Source of the DNA: CAVTGO01 sp963734275
GTDB lineage: Bacteria > Actinomycetota > UBA4738 > HRBIN12
Reading direction: 5' to 3'
NCBI GenBank assembly: GCA_963734275.1
Contig: CAVTGO010000018.1
Location: 186,001-250,000, forward strand
Length of the DNA stretch: 64,000 nucleotides
Shown here: positions 7,541-14,934 of the stretch, in pieces
How positions within the stretch are numbered: the first letter of the stretch is position 1
How the letters are laid out: the number at the start of each line of letters is the position of its first letter
Notes under the pieces: model-generated
Told to the model about the DNA's origin: nothing
Databases searched by the model: none
What the model saw: only the letters and a program-made list of their open reading frames with translations
Position numbers and translations under genes: made by a program

Positions 7541-9873
7541 TCAGAACCCCGGCCGGTACGTCCCGACGACCGACGGACGAACCCGGCGTCCCTGCGCAGG
7601 TCGCGGATCGCGTCGCGGGCGTCGCCGGAGGCCGCCTCGGCGTCCTCGGCCGAGGGCGGCCGCGCCGCGTAGGCGGCGCGCGCGGCCGCCGTAGTCAGCC
7701 GCCCGAGGTGCCCGTCCGAGAAGGCGGCGGCCGCGGCCAGTCGGGCCCGATGCTCCTCGAGCGTCTCGCCCTCACGCCGCCCGAGGCCGAGGTCGGCCGC
7801 CTCGCCGTCGAACACGCGGTACGCGGCGAGGACCCGCTCGCGGGGCTCCGTCGAACGGCGGAGCTCGCGGCGCCGCCAGGCCCACTTGGCCGGGGGCACG
7901 ACCAGCAGGAGCAGCGCGGCGACCGCCAGCAGCGACGAGCAGGATCAGGCCGTACGGGATCGGAGTACCCGTCCTCCTGCGGCGCCGGCTGCGGGCCCGT
8001 CCAGGAACCCGGGCGGCAGGCCCGTCCGGCGTGCCCGCCGCGCTCGGGTCGCGTCTCGGCGTTGCACAGCTGACCCGGGATCGGGCGGCCGCATCGGGCC
8101 CGAGGCACGCCTCGCCGCTGCGCCTGCCGCCGCCCGAGGCTGTTCTCGCCCGGCTGACCCTGCCCCTCGGAGCCTTCCGACCCGGCCGGCGCGGCGCGGG
8201 TTCAGGTAGGTGCCCGGCCTCGGCGAGCGGGTTGATCGGGTCGGCGTCGGCTCGAACGGCGAGCCACCCGTACGCCGGGGAAGAAGACCTCGACCCAGGC
8301 GTGGGCCTCCTTGGTCTGCACGACGAAGCGCCCGTCGCGCTCGGTGCCGGGGCGGAAGCCCACGGCGACGCGGGCGGGGTAGCCGAGCTCGCGGACCAAG
8401 ATCGCCATCGCCGTCGCGAACTGCTGGCAGAACCCGCGCCGCGAGTCGTGAGGAAGTCCAGGAGCGCGTCGGCGTCGGAGGCCGGCTCGACGTCGAGGGT
8501 GTAGAAGAACGACCCGTCCAGGAAGCGCTCCTGGATCGCGAGGACCTGCCGGTACGGGGTCGACCGCGTCCGCGGCCCACTCGTCCGGCGAGCTCGCGGA
8601 CCTCGGGGCTCACCGATCCCGTGACGAACGTGTAGCGCCCGTACTGCGCCGGCGAGAGGAATCCGCACGTCGTCGAGCTCCTCCGGCGTCGGCACGACGA
8701 CGCGCGAGCTCACGGTGTACTCGAGGCCCTCGTCCAGGCCCCCGTCCAGCAGGACCTGCCCGAGGACCTCGTCGTACCGGATGCTCTCGAGCGGGAGCCG
8801 TGACCTGTTCGGCCGGGTAGGCCATCGGGAGCCACGGGTCGTCGATGTCGGTGAGGAAGCGGATAGTGCTGCGAGAGGCGCGGGGCGTCCTCGGGGATGG
8901 CGGTCGTGACGGCAGCTGGGCCGGCGTGGACAAGACGATGCCCCGTTCGTTGGCGAGCGGGTCGCTGCTCGTCCAGGTGGCGCCGTCGAACTCGTCCAGC
9001 GCGTACAGGCGCCAGTACGCGGCGCCGCCCTCGGAGGTCACCTGGAACAGGTCGCGCGGGGTGTCCTGGTCGAGCTGGGCCTGGATCGAGACGAACGGGT
9101 CGAGGTCGATCCCGTCGCCGCCGTCCGTGGAGAAGTCCACGATGGCCTTCGCACGGAACCCGGGCAGCAGTCCCGGGATCAGCACCGCCGCGAGCACGGC
9201 GATCGCGGCGACCTGCCGGACGCCCCGCACCGACGAGGACCACAGCGGCCGGCGACGCGACGCGGTCCACATCGGGCCCCACTGCCGGACCCGGCGCAGC
9301 CCGTCGGAGAAGACGACCGCGAGCACCGCCGTCGAGGAACACGATCGCGTAGATCGGGCGGGCGCCGTCCTCGAGCACCGTGTCGGCGAACCCGACGAGC
9401 GCCACCGAGGGCAGGATCGACAGCAGTGGGCTGCCGGCGCGGATCGCGAGCGCGTGCGTGGAGAACGAGGAGGTCCACACCGCCGTCACGGCAGCGAGCA
9501 TCAGCGGTGGGAGCGGGGGGGTGGGCGCGACCTGGACCTTCGCCTGCTGGCTCACGAACTCGAGCGATCGCCCGATCGCCCGAAGGGTGCGGAGCGACGG
9601 GAGTCCATACCAGGCCGTCTGCGGGAAGACGAGCCACGTGAGCGCCAGGACGAGGCCGGCGAAGCTCGCGAGGGTGGCCAGGAACAGCCCGCGGCGCTCG
9701 AGGAGCGCCGCGACGAGCACCGACCCGAGCGCCGCCACGATGAGCCCCCCCATGGGCGCGCGCCCGACGAACACGCGCCCGAACGCGAACGCCGTCGCCG
9801 CGCAGAGCGCTGCGACCGACGCGAGTCCTAGGAGCCGCTGACGGCCAGGGGCCTGGTCCTGTTGGCGTGCCAT
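7541..9873 (-). pseudogene. TgpA-like transglutaminase membrane protein (DUF3488-transglutaminase-DUF4129), many frameshifts
   Basis: Joining frames on the minus strand gives one protein of about 775 residues, the usual TgpA length. It has an N-terminal block of hydrophobic helices (start MARQQDQAPGRQRLLGLASV) and an extracytoplasmic part. Next comes a transglutaminase core with the catalytic Cys in RGFCQQFATAMA and His in EAHAWVEVFFPG. A DUF4129 tail (LAAYRVFDGEAADLGLGRRE) follows and probably ends at the stop near 7541. At least six one-base shifts interrupt it (for example near 9330, 8905, 8870, 8690, 8590, 8440 and 8270). Because every domain survives in order, I infer sequence error. It follows moxR and DUF58 genes, the usual cluster for this family, whose substrate is unknown. 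Confidence 0.75.
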
Positions 9874-11060
9874 ACCTCTCGCAATCTGCCCGTGGGCGGG
9901 AGGACGACGACCTCCCATCCCGAGCGGGACATGGACAACCGGGCCTGCGACGCACGACCCTCGAGCTGGATCCGCCGGTCCGGCGGAAGGGTGTCGGGGT
10001 CGGTGGGATGGACGAACACGGCGACCTTCGGGCCGAACGTGGTCCCCGCGCGGATCACCGAGGAGAGCTCGCCGGGCGGGGGCGGCGCACCGACGAGGAC
10101 GAGCGTGGTATCCGAGGCGGACACCGACCGCAGCCGCGTGAGCCCCGTGGACAGCGCGCGCGACGTGTGGTGGGTGATCCCGGCGAGCGCGTCCATCAGG
10201 CCCTCATCGGAGACGCGGTGCGGCGGGAGCTGCGTGGTGGCGAGCTTGAGCGAGAAGCCGTAGCGGAGCAGCAGCACCCCCACCGACGCCGCGGCCGAGA
10301 TCACCTTCTCGAAGCACGGTGAGTGGATCTGGCCGACGGCCGAGTCCCGGGTGTCCACGAACAGGACGGCGTTGGAGCGCCGGGAGGACTCGTCCTGGCG
10401 GATCATCAGCTCGTTGCTGCGGGCGACGCTCGGCCAGTGGATCCGGCGCAGATCGTCGCCTTCGACGTACGGACGCATCGTGTAGAACTCGTCGCCGGTC
10501 CGGAACAGATGCTTCGCGAGCGCGAGCCCACTCGTCACGCCGAACGGCGAGTCTGGCCCGCCGGTCAAGTCCTCGACCTCGGGCGTGACGACGAGGTCCT
10601 CGCGCTCGTCGAACTCGACTCGCAGGCGGGTGAGCGCGAACGGGTCGGACAGATCCACCGTGAGCGGACCGAGCGCGAAGCGGCCGCGGCGGTGCGGGGT
10701 GATCGAGTAGCGGACGCGCTGGCGTCCCTTGCCCGGCAGGGCCGCGACGACGAGCCGCGCGGAGCGGCCGAGCTGGGAGGGCAGGCGGTCTTCGACGAGC
10801 AGGAACGAGGTCTGGGTCGGCGCCTGGTTCTCGACCTCGAGCTCGACGCTGACCCGCTGGCCGGGCTGCACGCGGGTCTGCGAGAGTCGACGGCGGATCC
10901 GCAGCCGGGCGCGGGTCCATCGAGCGAACAGCGCGGCTGCGAACGGGAGGATCGTGAGGCCGACCGCGATCATGTGGAGCGTCGAGGAGCCCGTGACCCG
11001 CGCGGCCACCCAGAGCCCGATCCCCGCGGCGAGGACGAGGGCGCCGCGGCCGGAGGGCAC
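9828..11060 (-). CDS. DUF58 domain protein (MoxR-associated)
   Basis: A 410-residue protein with two hydrophobic N-terminal helices (LVLAAGIGLWVAARV and MIAVGLTILPFAAALF). A beta-rich region resembling a CARDB/immunoglobulin-type module follows, then the DUF58 signature GDEFYTMRPYVEGDDLRRIH with W at its end. The C-terminal part has a von Willebrand factor A-like layout (AVLFVDTRDSA). The GTG start is two bases from the moxR stop, and the gene overlaps the start of the transglutaminase gene by 46 bases, so the three are one operon. The role is inferred as a client or scaffold of MoxR-driven complex assembly. Confidence 0.85.
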   Translation of the reverse strand: MPSGRGALVLAAGIGLWVAARVTGSSTLHMIAVGLTILPFAAALFARWTRARLRIRRRLSQTRVQPGQRVSVELEVENQAPTQTSFLLVEDRLPSQLGRSARLVVAALPGKGRQRVRYSITPHRRGRFALGPLTVDLSDPFALTRLRVEFDEREDLVVTPEVEDLTGGPDSPFGVTSGLALAKHLFRTGDEFYTMRPYVEGDDLRRIHWPSVARSNELMIRQDESSRRSNAVLFVDTRDSAVGQIHSPCFEKVISAAASVGVLLLRYGFSLKLATTQLPPHRVSDEGLMDALAGITHHTSRALSTGLTRLRSVSASDTTLVLVGAPPPPGELSSVIRAGTTFGPKVAVFVHPTDPDTLPPDRRIQLEGRASQARLSMSRSGWEVVVLPPTGRLREVWHANRTRPLAVSGS

Positions 11061-11061
11061 C

Positions 11062-12066
11062 TCAGGCCGTCCCGGTCACCGGGACGGCGACCTCGCCGAC
11101 GAGCTCGTCGAGCACCGCCTGCGAGGTCCGGCCGCCCATGACGGCGTCCGCCGTCACGATGATCCGGTGCGCGAGGACCGGGAGCACCAGTGACTTCACG
11201 TCGTCCGGGACCACGAAGTCGCGTTCCTCTGACGCCGCGAGGGCCCGGGAGGCTCGGAGCAACATGATGGACGCGCGAGGGCTCGCGCCGAGATAGACGT
11301 CCGGATGTTTGCGCGTGCTCTCCACGAGGTCGACGATGTACCGGCGGACCGGCGGCGCGACGTGGACGTCGCGCGTCTGCTCGATCATCTCCCGCACGGT
11401 GAGGGCGTCGGCCACGGGCCCGATGTCCGGGAGGGTCGAGCGCACGCCATGGGTGGCGAGGATCTCCGCTTCCGTCTCGGCAGAGGGATAGCCGATGCCG
11501 ATCCGCATCATGAACCGATCGAGCTGAGCTTCGGGGAGGGGATAGGTTCCCTCGTGTTCGATCGGGTTCTGCGTGGCGATCACCATGAACGGCACGCCGA
11601 GCTGGTAGGTCTCGGTGTCGATCGTGACCTGACGCTCCTCCATGCACTCGAGCAGGGCCGACTGCGTCTTGGGGCTGGCGCGGTTGATCTCGTCGCCGAG
11701 GACGATGTTCGCGAAGATCGCGCCAGGTCGGAACTCGAAGTCGCCGCGCTCCTGGTTGAAGACGTTCACGCCTGTGACGTCGGTGGGCAGGAGGTCCGGT
11801 GTGAACTGGATCCTGCGGAACGAACAGTCGACCGAACGCGCGATCGCCTTGGCGAGCATCGTCTTGCCGACCCCGGGGACGTCCTCGATCAAGATGTGAC
11901 CCTCGGCGATCATGGCGGCGAGGGCGAGCCGGATCTCGGGACGCTTGCCCTGGACGACCTTCTCGACGTTCTCCTCGATCGCGCGGAACCGCTCGGCGAA
12001 CCGCTGCCAATCGGGCGTGGGCTCTCGGGCCTCCAACGGCACCTCCGGGGTCTGGCGCTCGGACAT
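11062..12066 (-). CDS. moxR: MoxR family AAA+ ATPase
   Basis: A 334-residue AAA+ protein. Walker A is GVGKTM within ILIEDVPGVGKTMLAKA, Walker B is VLGDEINRASPKTQ, and sensor 1 lies in VIATQNPIEHEGTYPLPEAQ. The C-terminal lid holds GASPRASIMLLRAS. MoxR proteins act as chaperone-like ATPases for maturation of metalloenzymes or membrane complexes, together with DUF58/VWA proteins. The ATG at 12066 starts MSERQTPEVPLEAREPTPDW. A longer frame continues upstream but has no family similarity. It is first in the operon with DUF58 and the transglutaminase. Confidence 0.9.
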   Translation of the reverse strand: MSERQTPEVPLEAREPTPDWQRFAERFRAIEENVEKVVQGKRPEIRLALAAMIAEGHILIEDVPGVGKTMLAKAIARSVDCSFRRIQFTPDLLPTDVTGVNVFNQERGDFEFRPGAIFANIVLGDEINRASPKTQSALLECMEERQVTIDTETYQLGVPFMVIATQNPIEHEGTYPLPEAQLDRFMMRIGIGYPSAETEAEILATHGVRSTLPDIGPVADALTVREMIEQTRDVHVAPPVRRYIVDLVESTRKHPDVYLGASPRASIMLLRASRALAASEERDFVVPDDVKSLVLPVLAHRIIVTADAVMGGRTSQAVLDELVGEVAVPVTGTA

Positions 12067-12365
12067 CTTACCGAGGCGTACGTTCCCGGTAGAAGGGCGG
12101 TTCCTTCGGCATCCTGCGGTTCCGACGGCCGCCCGCCGGAGGGAGTTCCGAGCGCCGGGCGCCGTCGCGGACCGGGGAGATGGGAAGGCGGCGGTGCCGC
12201 ACCCGCTGCCGGACGCCCCGCGCGGCCCCTTGTTCGCTACTTGCAGGCATCCGTCGGGCGCAGCCTTCCGCCGCCTTCGCGCGGGATTACAACCCTGGCA
12301 TTCGACTCGATGCAAGCACCTGGGCCGGTTCTGCGTGCCTGCTGCGCTAGACTCGCACGACCCCG
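12067..12365. other. Intergenic region between moxR and the HNH gene
   Basis: This 299-base divergent region holds the -10 element of the HNH gene at its right end. For moxR a possible minus-strand promoter is TTGCAT then TGTAAT with an 18-base gap near 12285-12315, which is weak. I see no small gene, tRNA or strong hairpin. Confidence 0.4.
12348..12353 (+). promoter_or_regulatory. -10 element of the HNH endonuclease gene
   Basis: TAGACT ends 12 bases before the ATG at 12366, consistent with a very short or absent leader. No clear -35 element. Confidence 0.4.
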
Positions 12366-12850
12366 ATGGGACGATCGCTGGTGCTCAACGCGTCGCACCA
12401 ACCTCTCGCAGTGGTCTCTGCGAGGAGGGCGGTCGTCCTCGTGCTCAAGGAGAAGGCCGAGGTCGTGGTCTCCAACGGGCAGGTCTTCCGCTCCGAGCAC
12501 ATCCACATGGACGCGCCGTCGGTCCTTCGTCTGCGGGCGTTCGTGAAGGTGCCCGTACCGGGCCCACGCGCCGCTCACCCGCCGGGCCGTGTTCGCGCGC
12601 GACGAGTGGCGGTGCCAGTACTGCGGGGCGGCGGCGGAGAACCTGGATCACGTCGTCCCGAAGTCCCGCGGGGGGCACGCACACCTGGGACAACGTCGTG
12701 GCGGCGTGCCGACGTTGCAACTCGCGCAAGGAGAACCGATTGTTCGAGGACGCCGGCCTGCGCCTGCATCGCCGACCGGTGGCCCCATCGGACGGCTTCC
12801 GGCTGTCCCTCGGGCGGCTCGAGCCCGAGTGGGAGCCGTTCCTGACCTGA
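12366..12850 (+). CDS. HNH endonuclease, two frameshifts
   Basis: The start MGRSLVLNASHQPLAVVSAR, followed by RAVVLVLKEKAEVV, is typical of the single-domain HNH nucleases common in actinobacteria. One extra base near 12550 and another in a G-run near 12668 break the frame. Joined frames read RRAVFARDEWRCQYCG, then ENLDHVVPKSRGG, then WDNVVAACRRCNSRKENR. These carry the two CxxC zinc pairs, the catalytic DH and the HNH asparagine. Corrected length is about 161 residues. Its nuclease role in the cell is not known. It is transcribed toward mraZ and divergently from moxR. Confidence 0.78.
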
Positions 12851-12879
12851 TCTCGGCGTAGCCCGCCCGGTCCCTTCGG

Positions 12880-12916
12880 CGTCACCCTCGTTGACCCACG
12901 TCACCCTCGTTGACCC
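12880..12916 (+). repeat. Tandem 18-bp direct repeat upstream of mraZ
   Basis: CGTCACCCTCGTTGACCC occurs exactly twice, at 12880-12897 and 12899-12916, separated by one base. Each copy contains TTGACC. The pair ends 17 bases before the -35 element of the mraZ promoter, so it could be an activator or repressor site or a duplicated promoter element. Confidence 0.7.
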
Positions 12917-12933
12917 TTTTCGGCTCTCGCCAC

Positions 12934-12962
12934 TTGACTGGGTGGAGTGCAGGTGGCATAAG
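12934..12962 (+). promoter_or_regulatory. mraZ promoter
   Basis: TTGACT at 12934-12939 and CATAAG at 12957-12962 are 17 bases apart. The -10 match is moderate, but position and overlap with the GTGG repeats support it as the main promoter of the division and cell-wall cluster. Confidence 0.5.
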
Positions 12963-12979
12963 AGTGGAGCGTTGTGGAG
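12942..12979 (+). promoter_or_regulatory. MraZ boxes (four GTGG repeats)
   Basis: GTGGAG, GTGGCA, GTGGAG and GTGGAG begin at 12942, 12953, 12964 and 12974. The spacings of 11, 11 and 10 bases place them on one face of the helix. MraZ is known to bind short GTGG/TGGG direct repeats in front of its own gene. The first boxes lie between -35 and -10, which suggests autorepression. Confidence 0.65.
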
Positions 12980-12997
12980 GAGAAGGGGAGGCAGGGC

Positions 12998-13432
12998 GTG
13001 GCCGGACTGCTCGGCACGCATAGCTATCAACTCGACCCCAAGGGGCGGATCAGCCTGCCCTCGCGCTTCCGCGAGGCGTTCGCCGAGGGTGCCTTCCTCA
13101 CCCTCGGACAAGACGGCTGTCTCTTCTGCTTCCCGAAGGCCGAGTGGGAGACGCGCGCCGCCGAGGTCCGCGGCCGTCCCCTCTCCGACGCGGAGGCGCG
13201 CGCCTACGGGCGCCTGTTCTTCGGCAAGGCAGAGGCCGTCGAGCTGGACGCGCAGGGCCGCCTGCTGATCCCGCAGCGGCTCAGGACCGAGGCGGGCATC
13301 CGCAAGGAGGCCGTGGTGCTCGGCGTCTTCGACCGGATGGAGATCTGGGACAAGGAGACGCATGAGCGCTACGAGGCCGGCCACGGCGGCGCCTACCAGG
13401 CCGGGACGCTCACGCCCGGGGGCGATCGATGA
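12998..13432 (+). CDS. mraZ: Transcriptional regulator MraZ
   Basis: A 144-residue protein with two SpoVT/AbrB-like swapped-hairpin domains, each marked by a D-x-K/Q-GR-x-x-x-P motif: LDPKGRISLPSRFRE and LDAQGRLLIPQRLR. The GTG at 12998 is preferred over the GTG at 12974 because AAGGGGAGG lies six bases upstream and MraZ proteins begin shortly before the first motif. It heads the division/cell-wall cluster and probably binds the four GTGG repeats in front of it. Its stop overlaps the next small gene by ATGA. Confidence 0.92.
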   Translation: MAGLLGTHSYQLDPKGRISLPSRFREAFAEGAFLTLGQDGCLFCFPKAEWETRAAEVRGRPLSDAEARAYGRLFFGKAEAVELDAQGRLLIPQRLRTEAGIRKEAVVLGVFDRMEIWDKETHERYEAGHGGAYQAGTLTPGGDR

Positions 13433-13560
13433 GAGGGGACGAGATGGAGGGACCGCTGTCGACCGAGGTTCGTCAGAGCCTCACGCTGATCGTGCTCACC
13501 GCGGCGTCGACGGCCGTGTACCTCGGCCTCGGGCTCCTCGCGGTGTACCTCTTCGGATGA
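13429..13560 (+). CDS. Small single-pass membrane protein between mraZ and rsmH
   Basis: A 43-codon ORF starting at the ATG that overlaps the mraZ stop (an ATG at 13444 with an upstream GAGGGGAC is an alternative). It encodes a short polar start (MRGDEMEGPLSTEVRQ) followed by one hydrophobic helix of about 24 residues (LTLIVLTAASTAVYLGLGLL) and ends AVYLFG. Overlap with mraZ and a gap of only ten bases before the rsmH GTG argue that it is translated as part of the cluster. I do not recognise a family. It may be a division-associated micro-membrane protein, a role inferred only from position. Confidence 0.55.
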   Translation: MRGDEMEGPLSTEVRQSLTLIVLTAASTAVYLGLGLLAVYLFG

Positions 13561-13570
13561 CGGCGGCTCG

Positions 13571-14431
13571 GTGTCGGTCGAACGAGGCCACGAGCCCGTC
13601 ATGGCGGACGAGGTCCTCCGGTTCCTCGGGGGGCGAGGGACCGTGCTCGACATGACGCTCGGCGCCGGGGGCCACGCGGAGGCGTTGCTCGGGTCCGGTG
13701 TCGACCGCGTCATCGGCGTGGACCGCGACCCCGAGGCGGTCCGGCTCGCCCGCGAGCGCCTCTCGCGGTTCGGAGATCGTTTCAGCGCCGCCCTGACCCG
13801 GTTCTCTGACGTAACAGCGGACGATCGGGTCGACGGCGTCCTCTACGACCTCGGGGTCAGCTCGATGCAGCTGGATCGTCCCGAGCGCGGCTTCTCGTAC
13901 CGCGCCGACGGCCCGCTCGACATGCGGATGGGGTCCGGTGGCGAGAGCGCGATGGACCTCGTGAACGGGCTCCCGGAGGAGGAGCTCGCCAACGTCATCT
14001 ACGAGTTCGGAGAAGAGCGTGGCTCCCGGCGCGTCGCGGCCGCGATCGTGCGGGCGCGGTCCCGCGCGCCGATCGCCACGACCGACGAGCTCGCCCGCGT
14101 GGTCGCGGGCGCCTTGGGAGCGCGACGGGGCGGCCCCCACCCCGCGCGCCGCACGTTCCAGGCGCTCCGCATCGCGGTCAACCGGGAGCTCGAGGAGCTT
14201 GCCGCCTCCTTGCCTCGGGCGGTGGGAGTCCTCGCTCCCGGTGGCCGCGTCGTCGCGATCACGTACCACTCGCTCGAGGACCGGATCGTGAAACGCTTCC
14301 TGCTCGGCGAGCCGGCCCTGGACGTCCTGACGCGCAAGCCGCTCACGCCGTCGATCCGGGAGCGCGAGAGCAACCCGCGCTCGAGGGCCGCCAAGCTCCG
14401 GGCGGCCGAGCTTCGGATGGAGGCCGCGTGA
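13571..14431 (+). CDS. rsmH: 16S rRNA m4C1402 methyltransferase RsmH (MraW)
   Basis: A 286-residue SAM-dependent methyltransferase. It starts near HEPVMADEVLRFL, has the SAM-binding DMTLGAGGHAEALL loop and VIGVDRDPEA, and the family blocks VLYDLGVSSMQLDRPERGFS and ITYHSLEDRIVKRF. It ends with ESNPRSRAAKLRAAE. It N4-methylates C1402 of 16S rRNA in the ribosomal P site. The GTG start is ten bases after the small membrane ORF, and its end overlaps ftsL by four bases. Confidence 0.95.
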   Translation: MSVERGHEPVMADEVLRFLGGRGTVLDMTLGAGGHAEALLGSGVDRVIGVDRDPEAVRLARERLSRFGDRFSAALTRFSDVTADDRVDGVLYDLGVSSMQLDRPERGFSYRADGPLDMRMGSGGESAMDLVNGLPEEELANVIYEFGEERGSRRVAAAIVRARSRAPIATTDELARVVAGALGARRGGPHPARRTFQALRIAVNRELEELAASLPRAVGVLAPGGRVVAITYHSLEDRIVKRFLLGEPALDVLTRKPLTPSIRERESNPRSRAAKLRAAELRMEAA

Positions 14432-14934
14432 ACGCGCCGGCACCCCGGATCGCCACCCCTCGGTCCGCGGCGGCGGCCGCTCGCGGCCGCTCCGCCGACG
14501 CTCTCTCCCGGGCTCCTCGCCCCGAGGAGGTTCCCTCCCCCGCGATACCGGTGCGACGCTCCCCCCCCGCGACATCCGTCCCGGCGCACCGGCGGTTGCG
14601 CCGCAAGCGCCATCACGTGGGCTTCGCCCTGTTCGCGTCGACGCTGGTCGGTGCGATGGTCTTCGGCATCGTCGTCCTGAACGTCCTGCTCACGCAGGCG
14701 TCGTTCCGCATCGACGAGGCGGAACGACGGCTCGACGAGCTCGCCACCGAGCGGATCGAGCTGATCCATGAGCAGGCAACCCTGTCCGCCCCCGGCCGGA
14801 TCGCAGCTTGGGCCAGCCGGCACGGCATGCGTCTCCCCGACGACATCCGGATCCTCCACGCGCCCGGTGTGGGCTCGGCGGATCCGGCCGGGGCGGGCAC
14901 CTCGTCCACCTCCATCTGGGCCGCCTCGCCGTGA
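14428..14934 (+). CDS. ftsL: Cell division protein FtsL-like
   Basis: A 168-residue protein with a long Ala/Pro/Arg-rich cytoplasmic N-terminus (about 70 residues), one membrane helix (FALFASTLVGAMVFGIVVLN) and a coiled-coil stretch (RIDEAERRLDELATERIELI). A short tail containing GRIAAWASRHGMRLP follows. This is the FtsL/DivIC layout, and the position between rsmH and ftsI is the classical ftsL slot. Sequence conservation is low in this family, so the name rests on layout and position. GTG start; the stop overlaps the ftsI GTG. Confidence 0.8.
   Translation: MNAPAPRIATPRSAAAAARGRSADALSRAPRPEEVPSPAIPVRRSPPATSVPAHRRLRRKRHHVGFALFASTLVGAMVFGIVVLNVLLTQASFRIDEAERRLDELATERIELIHEQATLSAPGRIAAWASRHGMRLPDDIRILHAPGVGSADPAGAGTSSTSIWAASP

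Noticed and set aside
12366..12850. The HNH endonuclease considered as part of a mobile intron or phage.
   Set aside because: It stands alone with its own promoter, no repeats, integrase or intron borders nearby, and its composition matches the surroundings.
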